Origin: Macquaria australasica
Lineage: Eukaryota > Chordata > Actinopteri > Centrarchiformes > Percichthyidae
NCBI GenBank assembly: GCA_005408345.1
Contig: SEMN01000134.1
Location: 496,001-560,000 of the forward strand
Reading direction: 5' to 3'
Length of the DNA: 64,000 bases
Part shown: piece after piece, positions 1 through 12,400 of the stretch
How the letters are laid out: each line of letters begins with the position of its first letter
Position numbering within the stretch: position 1 is the first letter of the stretch
Program-made: the position numbers and the translations under genes
The notes under the pieces: model-generated
The model's database searches: none
What the model saw: only the letters and a program-made list of their open reading frames with translations
Told to the model about the DNA's origin: nothing

Positions 1-804
1 GCAGTGCAACGTTTGAGACCACACCTTTGATATAAAAATGCCTTTAACATGAGATAACCTTCACATTATGAAAATATTTCTCATTGCAAATATTTGGAAA
101 TATTTTGAATTTTGATAGTTTTGTACAACTGCAGATGTTTGTTTTTTTTCATATATTTTATAGAGTTTCTGGATTTGGGCATAAACCACATCTGATCTCT
201 GAGAGCTGGTGTACTTATAAATTCTGTATCATGCACCCTGCACCTATCAACACGCATAAAATGATTCATCACTGAGCGCTTACTTTTCAAAAACAGAAAA
301 CCTACTTATAAAAACAAGAAACATGAGGCTCGAAATAAAAATGCCTCTTTTTTTCTCTGAGGTGCAGAAGCAAACAAAACAATGCAATTCCTCTACACCT
401 GTACAGACACTATTGCAAAACAGATACACAAGCTAATTACCTCTTCGTAAAACAATATACAGTAAATGCATGCTCAAATTTCGGTAGTCTAATTTACTGC
501 AACAGTAAAGAGGCATATCAGCGGGATAATTGCTATTACATAATATAGATATTTGCAGATTTTTAAAATTATTTTAATATTAGGCTTTTTGGAAAGTCTG
601 ATAATCAATGCAGGAGTGTAGATTTATAGTTAATCTGGTGCACGAAGCACAAATGCATTCAGGAATCCGCACAATAAAAAAAGATGAAAAATGATACTTT
701 CGTGCTGGGACAAACAACAAAAAGCATTTCAAGTACTAATATAAGTGTGGAAACAATATTAAAGCCGTAAGTAAACATTTAAAAGAAGAAAAGTGTTTCT
801 TTAC
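1..804. other. AT-rich intergenic DNA, no gene seen
   Basis: No splice-bounded coding exon, repeat copy or RNA gene is recognisable here. If the exon proposed at 805-1212 is real, this stretch would be the start of its first intron on the minus strand. Confidence 0.5.
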
Positions 805-1212
805 CTTACATAATTTTCCAAGTGCGCAGAATCGCCCTTTATCACCGCGCGTTAATCCAAGTCAGAAGCGCATCATCCAACCAACACAGATCTCACACAA
901 AAGGAGAGACAACCAGCGTGCACGTGTTAGGATGAAACCACCATTATCATCATAATTATTAGTTTCTTTTTCAAATTCTACATGTGACATAAGTTTATCA
1001 AATGTCTGTAGAAGTGTCTTGTCGCTCTTGGGGTGCGCTCCTGCTTTGTGGATACAGGTTGCTGCTGCTGCTGCTGGCTCCAGCGTCTCTCCACTCTTTT
1101 TCTCTGTGTCTTCACACTTATGAAGCGTCGCTCCTACAAGCCCTGTCACGTGTTTCCATATAGCGTTATCTGCCCAACCCATGAAGCTGTCAAGTGCGCT
1201 GCATAGGAGCAA
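805..1212 (-). other. Candidate untranslated first exon of a minus-strand gene
   Basis: Read on the minus strand, this segment is less AT-rich than its surroundings. It begins about 30 nt after a TATAAG box (1242-1237) and ends at a good donor, TGTAAG|GTAAAG, at 805/804. An open frame of 116 codons overlaps it, but it is low-complexity (a GCA run gives poly-Ala) and resembles no family I know, so I read the segment as 5' UTR rather than coding. In human, CNR1 lies next to RNGTT on this side and is transcribed in the same direction, with untranslated 5' exons, so cnr1 is the natural candidate. That assignment comes from gene order only and nothing in the bases proves it. A chance TATA and donor pair is also possible. 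Confidence 0.25.
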
Positions 1213-1260
1213 GGGAGACGACAGCGGTGGTGGAGGCTTATAAAAAATGATCTGATTTTA
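1213..1260 (-). promoter_or_regulatory. Candidate TATA-box core promoter
   Basis: The minus strand reads TTTTTTATAAGCCTCC, with TATAAG at 1242-1237. A start site 25-30 nt downstream would fall near 1212, at a pyrimidine-rich stretch. A CACGTG E-box (1147-1152 on the plus strand) lies within the proposed exon. This is weak evidence without transcript data. Confidence 0.25.
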
Positions 1261-3107
1261 ATTCCCAAAGCTCCTCTTAGCAGACGATGTGTTCCGACAA
1301 AGAACCAGCATCAACACAGCACAAAGCACACACAAAAAAATAGATTAAGAACATCTTAGAATAGCCGTCTTATATCTTCCTAATTCATGAGGTAATTGTG
1401 AACACAATTTCTACATTTTGCAGGAACAAAAAGCTGCATTTCTCCTATAAAATCTCCACATAAAGGTAACTTTGTAATGGTACTGAGTACATTCAAAGGC
1501 AGATAGAGGTTGCAGACTTCATTGATAGTCAGTGCATGTCTGTTTATTGTGTGAATAATTAACAAAATTGAGAATCTCAAAGAACAGAAAGCAGACTTAA
1601 TCATTTTGATGTTGGCTGAGCTGAAACGAGCCATCCTTACATGTCTTTTCCCCCTTTAATGGCTGTTTTTACTTTGTACCTTTCAAGTTGTTTACTTTCC
1701 TGATATTTGACAACTATTTGGAGTACTTAAGTGAGTCAGTCTTTGTATTTGGATGAAAATGCAAAAGAAAACTACATATTAGGAGCCAAATACTTCATTT
1801 ATGTACTTAAAAATAAGACTCAGAGGGGCTGACCGGTGATGTGACAACACAAGATGATTCATACACATTTTATTATGTTTTGTTGTACACTTCACAGTCA
1901 CCCTGATGTCCCTTGTCCTCAGGATTAACAAGCTAGTTATTAGCACATTCAATCACATTACACACCACCAAATTAACAAGTCAGATCCTGCTATGAATCA
2001 CAATAACAAAGATGTGGCCTTTGCTTGGCCTTAATAAAAACAGATTCAATTCACTGATTATGAATGATTTAATTTCCATGTATCCATTTGGCCATATCCA
2101 TGCAAATATTTTAGTGATGTTTTCTTCTTCTTCACACTGGCTTACACAATGACACAATCAGTGGTGCAGGCCAAAGAGGCAGGAGCTGAGTGGCTGCATT
2201 ATTGTAGATAAAATCAGAATAGATGCATTAATGTGATGTTCTGCGGCCACAGATTGCCTCGGCAGACAGAACATGAAAACCTTGTGCCACTTCGGGACCA
2301 AAACGAGTCTATGGCTCTATCATCATCACAGGTGTAATCATTAATATCGCTCAGCCATGGCTGCCGTCTCGGTCTGAAATGAACAAAATGTTCCACTTCA
2401 CAAAATGAGAAGACATTTATAGTCAGGAAAAAAAAAAAACAGAACTGTCTAAGAACCATAGATTGTGAGGAGTTTCAAGTTCATTTTTCTGTGAATATAT
2501 TTCTCTTTTTTGGCAAAAAGGACTGCTGGCAGGTTGTCAGTGTAAGCGGCTGAGTTACTTGTAGATCTTCTCCAAGCTGATTAACATCAATCTTTAGGCA
2601 AACAGAGAAAGAACACATTATTTAAAGGACTTGATTTGCCGGACTAGATGCAGATAAAAGCTGAGCTCCGCACACTGATTCAAACCTTAGAGTGGCCCAA
2701 AATAAAAAGCCCTCTTCCTCGCTGATAACTGATTAGCTCTAGCAGAGTAAGTGGCAGAAAAATGCCTTGTTCTAGGAAACATCAAAGGACTGAGAGGAGA
2801 GAAACACCAGTTCACTTACTCTGCTCAGGGTTTCTCGATTTGTACAGAAGCTTGAAGTAATGATCTTCCAGTTTTCCTCTTAAACCCTGGAAGGAAAAAT
2901 TCACCCTGAGATGCACTTTCACTGTTGGAGAGCATCCATCTGTGATGTTTCAGTGCATTCTGGGAGTAATGTTTTGATCATGTGTTGTTGTAGTTCTCTT
3001 TTTTTTTATTGTTTGTACCTTCAGCGTTTCTTGTCGACTTCTGGGTTCTGTTTCCTACATTTCTGGGAATATCTACATACGGGTCATGAAGTTGTTTCAT
3101 GCAATTA
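1261..3107. other. Intergenic DNA, no gene seen
   Basis: AT-rich sequence without recognisable exons. Short open frames lack splice context and family resemblance. An A-run is present near 2429-2440. Confidence 0.5.
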
Positions 3108-3551
3108 ACTTTATGCTCACGGTGACAATGCTACCATGTTGATGTTTAGCAGGTATGATGTTTATCATGTTCACCATCATAATTTAGCGTGTTAGCATGC
3201 TAACATTTGCTAATTAGCATTAAACACAAAGTACAGCAGAGGCTGATGGGAATGTAATTAGTGTTGCATAAATCAACATGTTGGACAAATTGAAATGTCG
3301 ATCTGATGATGGTGCCTGATGAAAGCTCAGGGGAAGAAATAGATGTTGAGATATGTGAATAGTGAATATTTTGACCTGCTGGGGGCACGCATGAAAAGTC
3401 AGGGGATCACCACAGTTATTATGATTCATCCTCTGGGAAACATGAATGTCTGTACAAAATCTCATGGCAATCCATCCTGTAGTTGTTGAGATACTTAAGT
3501 CTGGACCAAAGTGGTGGGAAGAACGACCGACCAACCAAGTGCCATCCCTAA
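3108..3551 (+). repeat. Dispersed repeat family A, partial copy
   Basis: This is a copy of a repeat found at least six times in the window (also 7786-8250, 21232-21776, 49554-50437, 56490-56626 and 58558-58720). Its first half contains GTTAGCATGCTAAC-type palindromic blocks followed by TTTGCTAATTAGCA. Its second half contains the module CATGGCAATCCATCC followed by GTTGTTGAGATA and TCTGGACCAAAGTGGTGG. I recognise the wording as very common in percomorph fish genomes but do not know its library name. It has no coding capacity and is probably a non-autonomous element. Confidence 0.75.
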
Positions 3552-5867
3552 ACAGGACCCAGAAATCAACAACAACAGTTCTTATAACAGCTAGGCCTAT
3601 ATATTTTTTTAATGGTAGATGTCACTTATATTATTAGGAAGCATGCTGAAATGTGCAGATTTTTCTACATGTAATTTCTATGCATGATTAAGTATTCACA
3701 TCCATTTGATTGACAACTGGAAGCAGCTAAATATGTCTCTGTGAGGCTGATGTCTCTGAAGCCTGCATACCGACAATCCTCTCCGTAACCCGTGTGCAAA
3801 GTAATTGATTGTCTTTTATGTCTGCTTAGACATGCAGCACCTATAAATATAACTTACATCTACCATAAAACAGCTGCAAGCATGGTGTAGAATGAAGCAT
3901 CAGTCTTACTCTAAATATAACAACCTGATATAGCAAATACTAAAAATTCCAGCATAGATGTTGAACATAATTTGAATTTCATCATCTTATTATTCTGATC
4001 CCAGCTACTGATACTTCGTAATATCCACCACATGGAACAATTAGACTTTAGGCAGCAGGGTGGTTTGCCAAACTGACTGGTGTACTGTGACAGTTTTCTC
4101 TGACTTGGTTGGCATGCTAACCTGTGAGTGAGCAATGAGTGATGGCTCAAGCAAAGCTCATGGCCATCTGCGTTTCAGTTGTGATACATAACATTTTGTC
4201 CTCCAGTGACTCACTTTGAGTCCATGGATCAGAGAAAAGAGCTCAAGGGGAAAACAAAACTGCAGTCAGAGGAAGGAAGTCTTATGTGATTCCAGTTAAT
4301 TCGACTAACTGATTGCTATTCAGTGCTAAATGTCAGACTCCCCAGTTTAGGTCTGTTCGACACACTTTATTGTCATTTGAGCACATTAATATGCATAGAT
4401 AGAAAATTACCTCCATAATCAAACAAAATTAATTTCTGAACACGTCACCAACATCATTGTGTAAGATACATTATGTCAACATTAACGTACAGGAGCAGTT
4501 GCACCAGCTGTTTTCAAAGTTCAAACTGCCTAGTTATAACGTAAGTATTTATTAAGTCAAGATTTATACATCATTAAATTGAAACGGGTTGCACCACACA
4601 AACTACTCCTTATGTAGAGGTTAGTTGTTATTAAATATTTACATCTAGTCACTGCCAGGTGTAAATGTTGCCTAGCTAACTGGACTAGCTAACTGACAGA
4701 ATTAACGTTAGCTTGCTACAGTTCTTATAGTTACAAAATATTTACCCCCACTAACTCACACGGTATATTGCAATGATGCCGGATGAGAGGCAGATAGGAG
4801 TTCACTCAGTACTCATAATGCATTTTGCACCAGCCTAATTTCCTGCCTCTTTCCTGCAGGTTGTTCCGCATTCAAGGCTTTTTCAGGAAGGACTTCTGGC
4901 TCAGAGTCCGAGCCAGACTTTCCCAGATACCTAATGCATCAGTAACATCCTCATCAATATGGAGAGGCCAACTAAGGTTGCATAAACAAAATTTGTCTTG
5001 GATTCCTGCATTCATCTAAGCTTTGGTTCCCACCGGTATTCCCCTGGTCTGAATCTTGAATTGCTGCTCTCCTTGAGAAACATGAGAGTTCAGTTGCTCA
5101 TGCTTTACTAAATAGGCTAAACTAGTGAATAATGTTATCACATGGCCTCTGCATGAGTCAGCTCCATCTGAATATAGGCCACATACTGTAAGAAGATACT
5201 TTTGTCTTTTTGCCAGTAAGCAGCTAAGTTCAACTAACTTAGAGCTCATTTTTCATATGTGGCACTTGCTCATAGTTCTGTGTGAAATGCTGGGAAAACT
5301 ATGGAGACTGATGAGCTGTTGTCTGGTGCCGCCATAAATAGACCCAATCCAGCTATAAAGTCTGTGTGTTAATGTTACAGAGCTGCAGCTGCACCTGGAT
5401 CATGACAAATTACAGTTTACTCCAGTTCTACGACGACCATACTGAACTTTCCCTTGATTATGCTAAACAATGAATAATCACCAGCAATTGTGATGAATAG
5501 ATTTGATTATTTTCAAAACAGTAGTCAGGGGTCATCTGTTGATGAATCTCATCTGTGTCTATTGTGGCTGGAGAAGAGGCGTCACCACGTTCTGTATCAA
5601 ATTATTGGTAGATGGATTTTTCCATTGTTAGCCCTTCTCCCCCTTGAAAGCCTCTGTAATTTCAGATGGACACCCCATATTAAAATACTGGCAGTTAAAT
5701 ACTGGGTTTGTTTATGCTTTTGATTCAATATTTTGTGTTTGAAGACACTTTTTCATGTACAAATCAAATGACCTTGCTTCAAAGAAACAAAAACAGAACA
5801 TAACAGAAAGATTGACAGGTAACAGAACAACATTTAATGACTCAAATTAAGACTTTAAAGGTTTCTA
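3552..5867. other. Intergenic DNA, no gene seen
   Basis: No exon, RNA gene or repeat copy could be supported. The short open frames are isolated and show no homology I recognise. Confidence 0.5.
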
Positions 5868-5910
5868 AAAGGGAGGCGGCAACCTTAGAACCCGCTGGTG
5901 GACACCGGCA

Positions 5911-6456
5911 GTGAAGGAAGCCATTAAGCTGAAGAAGGAGGCTTTTCGGGCTTGGCTGGCCCAGAGGTCTCCTGAAGCAGCAGACAGGTACCGGGAGGCC
6001 AGAAGGGCTGCGGCCTTGGTGGTCACCGAAGCAAAAACCCGGGTGTGGGAGGAGTTTGGGGAGACTATGGAGAAGGACTTTCGGTTGGCCTCAAGGAAGT
6101 TCTGGCAAACCGTTAGAAGACTCAGGAAGGGAAAGCAGGGCTTGGCCCAGGCTGTGCTCAGCAGGGGAGGAGAGCTGCCGACCCGGACTGGGGATGTTGT
6201 CGAGCGGTGGAAAGAGCACTTTGAGGAACTCCTGAACCCAACCAACATGTCCTCAGTGGAGGAGGCAGAGTTTGAAGACTCGGGGGTGTCGCGAGTCGCG
6301 TGGAGGTCGGGGACAGTGCCTGTGGAGTGGCAGACCGGGGTGGTGGTTCCCATCTTCAAAAAGGGGGACCGGAGGGTGTGCGCCAATTACCGGGGTATCA
6401 CACTGCTCAGCCTCCCTGGGAAAGTTTATTCCAGGGTGCTGGAAAGGAGACTATGA
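5911..6456 (+). pseudogene. LINE ORF2 fragment, pre-RT linker and first RT blocks
   Basis: A 181-codon open stretch from the LINE polyprotein. It covers the basic, alpha-helical linker between endonuclease and RT, then jumps from SGVSR directly to VAWRSGTVPVEW, an internal deletion of roughly 50 residues compared with intact relatives. It ends at a TGA after LERRL. It is not a host gene, and the initiating ATG is internal. Confidence 0.8.
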
Positions 6457-6856
6457 CCGATTGTCAAACCTTGGATCCAGGAGAAGCAATGCGGATTCCG
6501 TCCTGGCCGTGGCACAGTGGACCAGCTCTTTACCCTTGCAGGGCTGCTGGGGGGTTCATGGGAGTTTGCCCATCCAGTCTACATGTGTTTTGTTGACTTG
6601 GAGAAAGCTCCCGGGGGGGACCTACTGCTGGAGTATGGGGTACCGGGGTCCCTATATAACCAAAGTGAGTGCTGTGTCCGCATTCTTGGCACAATGTCTA
6701 ACACGTTCTCAGTGGGTGTTGGACTCCGCCAGGGCTGCCCCTCGTCACCGATTCTGTTTGTGATATTCATGGACAGGATCTCAAGGCGCAGCCGGGGGGG
6801 AGGAGAGTGTCCGGTTTGGTGGCCTCAGAATTGCATCTCTGCTCTTCGCAGATGAT

Positions 6857-7633
6857 GTGGTTCTGTTAGCTTCATTGGGCTGTGACCTTCAGCATACACT
6901 GGGGTGGTTTGCAGCCGAGTGTGAAGCGGCTGGGATGAGAGTCAGCACCTCCAAGTCCGAGGCCATGGGTCTCTGCCGGAAAATGGCGGATTGCCCCCTT
7001 TGGGTTGGAGGTGAGTTACTGCCCCAGACGAAGGACTTCAAGTATCTCGGGGTCTTGTTCACGAGTGATGGTAAAATGGAGCGTGAGATGGACAGGCGGG
7101 TCGGTGCAGCATCAGCAGTAATGCGGGCGTTGTACCGGACCGTGGTGGTAAAGAGGGAGCTGAGCCGGAAGGCAAAGCTTTTGATTTACCAGTCTATCTA
7201 CGTTCCAACCCTCACCTATGGTCATGAGCTTTGGGTAGTGACCGAAAGAATGACATCGTGGATACAAGCGGACGAAATGAGTTTCCTCCGCAGGGTGGCT
7301 GGGCTCACCCTTAGAGATAGGGTAAGGAGCTTGGACATCCGGAGGGAGCTCGGAGTAGAGCCGCTGCTCCTTCGCATCGAAAGGAGCCAGTTGAGGTGGT
7401 TCGGGCATCTGATTAGGATGCCTCCTGGACGCCTCCCTTTGGAGGTTTTCCGGGCACGTCCAACTGGTAGGAGGCCCCGGGGCAGACCCAGAACACGCTG
7501 GAGGGATTATATATCTCATCTGGCCTGGGAACGCCTTGGGGTCCGCCAGGAGGAGCTGGAAAGTGTTGCCGGGGAGAGGGACGTCTGGACAACCCTGCTT
7601 AGCCTGATGCCACCGCGACCCGGCCCCGGATAA
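6857..7633 (+). pseudogene. LINE ORF2 fragment, RT C-terminal half
   Basis: The longest open frame in the window (258 codons) is the C-terminal part of the LINE polyprotein. The catalytic FADD lies immediately upstream in the same frame (6845-6856). It contains the STSKSEAM, FKYLGVLFTSDGKM, YGHELWVVTERM, SQLRWFGHLIRMPPGR and RPRGRPRTRWRDY blocks typical of fish RTE-like elements. It ends with TAA before the ATGG tail. This half is almost undamaged, while the 5' half is broken. Confidence 0.85.
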
Positions 7634-7660
7634 GCGGAAGAAAATGGATGGATGGATGGA

Positions 7661-7785
7661 CAGTTTGATCACTAGGAACTACTGTATACAGTATGTTTAC
7701 AGTGTACACTAAAATTATTCTGTCTCTTAAAACGGTTTTGCACATTATTATATACTTTTTGTTATTATAAGTGTCTTATTTTTAG
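7661..7785. other. Spacer between LINE and repeat A
   Basis: A short AT-rich spacer. No clear target-site duplication of the LINE could be matched between here and the 5' junction near 5868. Confidence 0.4.
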
Positions 7786-8250
7786 CCATGTTTGGGACGG
7801 CAATGTCCGTCCACCATTTTAGACTGAACTATCTCAACAACTATTGAATGGATTGCCATGAAATTTTGCTCAGACATTCATGGTTCCCAGATGATATACC
7901 CTTATGACTTTGGTGATCCAAAGACTGACTTTTCCTCTAGCGCCACCATTAGGTTGACATTTGTGGTTTTAAGTGAAATAGCTCGCTATTCAGTGTATTG
8001 CCATGACGTGGTGCAGACATTAACGTCCCCCTCAGGATGAATTGTAACTTTTCATTTGGCACCATCAAGTCAATTTTTTTTTCCAGTACAAAACCTGCAA
8101 AAACTAATGACCTCCCATCCCTAATTAGCAAATGTTAGCATGCTAACACACTAGACTGAGATCAGATTGTGAACATGGTCAACATTACAGCTTCTAAACA
8201 TCAGCATGTTTTTGTCATTGTGAGCGTGTTAGCATGCTGATGTTCTAGCA
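7786..8250 (-). repeat. Dispersed repeat family A, inverted partial copy
   Basis: The same family as 3108-3551 but in the opposite orientation. It begins with the GTCCACCATTTTAGACTGAA block and the ATTGAATGGATTGCCATGAA module, then has TAGCAAATGTTAGCATGCTA and ends with GTGTTAGCATGCTGATGTTC. It lies 125 bp after the LINE tail. Confidence 0.75.
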
Positions 8251-9115
8251 GGCAGGATTTGATCCACCATTGCACACGGGAAAAGACAATGAATATGAAC
8301 AAGGAATCAACATGATGAATAATACTCAGAAATACATTGCACTGGAGATACCACTGAAGCTGAGCAAATGATCTGGCGCTGAGTGGATGAAGAGCCGGGG
8401 TTGAAATACTGCTGGGTTGATGAGTTGATGGACGGCAGGTGGGCAGGTTCAGCAGGGATCCAGGAACCAGGGGAGTCAGAGAGGACAGACAGACAGACAG
8501 ACAGGGGAGCACAAGAGACACAGGAGGAATTCGTCAGTATGCAATATTATATCCGTGAATTTACTGTATGTTGTTTGATTTGTCATAAAGTAATAAGTCA
8601 AAGTGGATGTTGAAAGAGAAGCATTTTGGTAGTGACAATTGAAACAAAATGCACTGCAAGCAGGAAAAAAAGACAAATCTGCATTTGTTTATCTCCTTCT
8701 CCCTGCTAAACTTATACGAAATGCAATAAAGTTGGAACGTCTCACATGGATGAACATGCAGCTCTCTGCGGACTGATGATACTGCCTTTGCAAGCGTCCT
8801 CATACACATTTTATGAATCATAAGTCAGAACGAGTAATGTGGGTGAACACGCTGCACTCTAAGCTGAAAATCTGGAGTAAAAAAAAAAAAGGTTCATACC
8901 TACTTCTCCTTATCACATGTAGGCCTCCACCGACTGTATGCACATCCTATAATCCTAATGAAAGAAGCATGGAAATCAAGCTGGTCTGTAAAGGCACAGA
9001 AAGAGTATGTTACAGGACTGTTTTTAATTTAGCTGAGGTTGCCAGTTTAAGGATAACCATTTATCTTGTGAACTGACTTGTCATCAATGCTTAGCTGCAA
9101 ATTAACTTTCACAGT
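8251..9115. other. Intergenic DNA with a short microsatellite
   Basis: No gene is seen. The only structured feature is the GACA array at 8484-8504. Confidence 0.5.
8484..8504. repeat. (GACA)5 microsatellite
   Basis: Five tandem GACA units plus one G, read directly. Confidence 0.95.
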
Positions 9116-9434
9116 TTTAAAGGAATAGTCTTGCACAAAAACCAAAGTGTAAAAATGACGACTTGTGGTTTTATGACTTGTTTTTACACGTTGTTTTGTT
9201 TTTTTTACGGATCAAACAAACTAGATATAACATATTTATCAGTGAGCTTTAGAGGTGCTAGTATGTGGATTATTTTTTACTTTTGGTCAAAGCCAGGCTA
9301 GCTGTTTCCCCCTGTTTCTAGTCTTTATGCTAAGCTATGCTAACCAGCTTCCTTTTTACCGTACAGACATCTTCTCGTCTAACTCTTGGCAAGAGTGTGA
9401 ATAAGCACATTTCCCAAAATGTCTTTTCCTTTAA
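9116..9434 (+). repeat. Dispersed repeat family B (foldback MITE-like), copy 1
   Basis: Shares blocks with 42119-42450: ACTAGATATAAC, AGTGAGCTTTAGAGGTGCT, CCAGGCTAGCTGTTTCCCCC, TATGCTAAGCTATGCTAACC and AAGCACATTTCCCAAAATG. The ends TTTAAAGG and CCTTTAAA are inverted, which fits a non-autonomous DNA transposon. It has no coding capacity. Confidence 0.7.
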
Positions 9435-12400
9435 AAGTAGAAGCAACGCTTCAGCTGAACACAGGTGAGTTTAACGAATACAGTCTAAGATGACTAGTGC
9501 AGTGTATGTGTATGACAACGTATACGTAAATTGTTTGACAAAACAATCTTACCTCAAGGTCAATTTAGTAGCTGTTCTGGAGCGTTCGATCATATCACAT
9601 GGTCTTCATCAGAAAATAGAGTTTTTTTTTTGCATAAAAAATAATTAAAATTTGAACATCAACCTTTTAATAACAACTGAGCCAACTCCATCTGCTAATG
9701 AAAGTCATATAATGTGATCGAATGACTGTTTTGACAGTTAACTTTGAAATTAAAATTTGTAGATCTTAATAATAGATGTTTTTCATTTGGAAATTTGTGT
9801 GCACAGATCTTATTGTTCTGATTCTTGCTTGTGTGTGTTTTATGTTCTTGTTATGTTCATTTATTTGTTATATAAGACATTCCTGATGTCCCATATATAA
9901 AAGGACATTAAGTGTGGTTGTGGAGGTTTAATGACATGTAGGTGGCCTCTCTGCTGTTTGCAGATATTTTGTCCTCCTGGCTTCCTCCTGGCTAATCCAC
10001 TGAAGCAGTTTGCATTTCAGCTTGACACAGTTCAAATGAGGATCACCACCTCTGAGTCGGAGTTCACAATCCTCCCACAACAAAGAGGCCTGCCACATCC
10101 AGACTGACTGCCGGTCGTGCAGGCTTTGTCTCAGACTGTGGCGGTGAGCAGATATGAGCAGGGCAGCTGGTGAGGATGCCCCGCTGGGTGCCTCCTGTCT
10201 GGAGGTGCTCCGGGTAAGACTGACTGGGCGGAGACCTCGGGGCCGACCCAGTACACACTGGAAGACTACGTATCCCATCTGGACTGGGAATGCCTGAGGC
10301 TCTGACTCATTAAATCGTACTACTCACAACAATAGCTGCATGTGAATCAGAATTTTAAAAAAGTGTCACATTTAAGTCCATGGATGTGGGGCAAAATTAA
10401 TTAGTAATCAGTAACATTGAATGCCAGGAGGTTTCTAATACTGATTCATCTTTATTCTTCAAAACACAGTGAGACATCTTGGGATCTTTGTTGCGTTAAG
10501 AAACAATAATATTCATGATATCTTGATCTAACAGACACCAGTTACTTGAGTTGTGCATTCGCAGGTGATGATAAATTACCCCTGAGATACATGTTGGGTC
10601 ACGACAAACTTTTAAATTCAGACAAAACACAAAAGGTATCTGAATGAAATAATGACCAAATATCTACAGCTCTTCCTCTCGAGGTAACTCTCAGAAAGTG
10701 ATGACGACATTGAAAGTGGCAATATTAAATCCAGTAACTTTTGTTAATGTGAAATTGTATCACCTCTATGAGACTTTTTGCTGCAGGATGGTACCAGACG
10801 AAAGCAAGCATAAAAGAATGTACTAAAATTTGATCTGAATGTTTGTGTGCAAAATTTTCAAAATCACAACAAAGGGGCAAGTGAGAAATATCCAAATTAA
10901 ACAGCGTTTAACTGCTCTGAAATGCATCAATACCTGAAAACACTGGATCCCAACCTTTATGGCCCCTTACTACAGGCTGCATTTGAGTTGTCACTGTCAG
11001 CACTGTCAATCAAATCAGATAAAACCACACACAGATATAACTTTTTTAAGGGTTAATATAATTAATACAACATGGATTTTTTGCTTTCTGAACATTAAGG
11101 GGAAATAAAAGAAGACAACTGGATGTTAAGAGGTTAATAATCTTTAGAGGACTAAAGAGGTAAAACTCAAAGCAAAGATTTGAGAAAAATAAACATAAAA
11201 ATATTTTCTTTCTTACCCCTCAGATAATAAAGATGATTTTAGCATAATGGCAGAAAGTGCAATATCTAGATTTACATTCCAATAATAATGCATTTCTTAC
11301 ATGAGATAACATTGCAACAAGGAAAAGAACTACAAGATGAATTAGAAATTGGAGAAAAAAATGTTAAAACCCCATCACTTCCTGAGGAAATTATCAGAAA
11401 AGTCCAAATGGAAACAGGATGTTTATTGGTCAATTGGGAATTTACAATTACCTGCAGATTCAGTTTAGTCTGGACAGCAGGCCTGTAAATTTACACATTT
11501 TAAATAATGAAAGATTTTGTATCATTATGAAACTGAAATGGGAAAAAACAAAACATTATGTACTTTAGGAGTGTACCAGCCAAACCAAAGCTTACACTCT
11601 GACCTACTGTGTGCACCTACCTGCCTGTCTGTGAAGTGCAAACATCCCATCTCTCCACTGAGCTGGCACGACTGCCTTAGATATACTGTTGGCATGACAA
11701 CCAGTGAGGATTGAAATGACTAGTCACATGACACGGCCAAGGTTGAGCACAGACAAAGCAAGAGAACATAACCATTTTTTTCCACAGGGAAACACTTCAG
11801 AACAGTCAGCGTTGCACCAACAAAGGGGCCAATAACAAGATGTTCTGTGCCAATTATCCCAGGGACATCCAGTAGGTGCAAGGATGCCTCCTCTGTCCGC
11901 ACAACACAGCTGAAGTGGGTGTATATTCCAGCCCAGCACATCGTGATCCGACAAGTGTTGCTGAGCTGCGCACAAATGGTGCATTACTTACCAATACCTT
12001 GAGGAGAGGTGAGGAGCCAAAAGAACAAAAGAAAAAGGAGTAGAAAACGGTAAACATCTGTTTTCTGAAACAAGGCTAAGCTTGGGCGTCATGGCAACCG
12101 AGTCCCTTTGAATGAGATGTTGGTGTTGCTGCATGATGTGGACAGATACGGTCATGGAGAGCTGATCCCGGCTGGAGTGTAAGCACTGAGGGGCTGCAGT
12201 CATTCACGCTACTGTCCAGCATCCAGGGTGTGATCCACCATCCCCCCTGAGACTTCAGCAGTAGACACACAACCTTTACTGAGACAGGCCTCGATCTTCA
12301 GTCGATAAAAGATGCTACATTATGTATAACATGAATATATCTACAGTGTAGGTCCATCAGGTCACAATTCTCATTCTTGATCCAAATGAGTGAATGTTGA

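Larger units (their letters stand above)
5868..7660 (+). mobile_element. 5'-truncated, decayed RTE-clade (Rex3-like) LINE
   Basis: The reverse-transcriptase part of a non-LTR retrotransposon. It starts inside the linker before the RT domain, so the endonuclease is absent, and it ends in ATGG tandem units (7644-7660), the 3' tail style of Rex3/RTE elements. Recognisable protein blocks in order are: linker (KEAIKLKKEAFRAWLAQRSP), the VVVPIFKKGDRR-NYRGITLL block near 6340-6410, the CGFRPGRG region near 6490-6515, GVGLRQGCP near 6715-6740, the catalytic FADD at 6845-6856, then the thumb/C-terminal domain ending LMPPRPGPG at 7633. The copy is dead. A stop follows ERRL at 6454, the frame changes more than once between 6450 and 6860, and the block normally preceding VAWRSGTVPVEW is deleted near 6292-6300. 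The clade assignment is from memory of the family. Confidence 0.85.

Noticed and set aside
3108..8250. The inverted repeat A copies flanking the LINE as ends of one large transposon.
   Set aside because: The same repeat occurs in unrelated places in both orientations, and neither copy abuts the LINE boundaries.
11720..12270. Several overlapping minus-strand open frames suggesting a gene.
   Set aside because: No frame shows a protein family, splice-bounded exon or codon pattern. Multiple frames open together fits chance in a locally stop-poor stretch.
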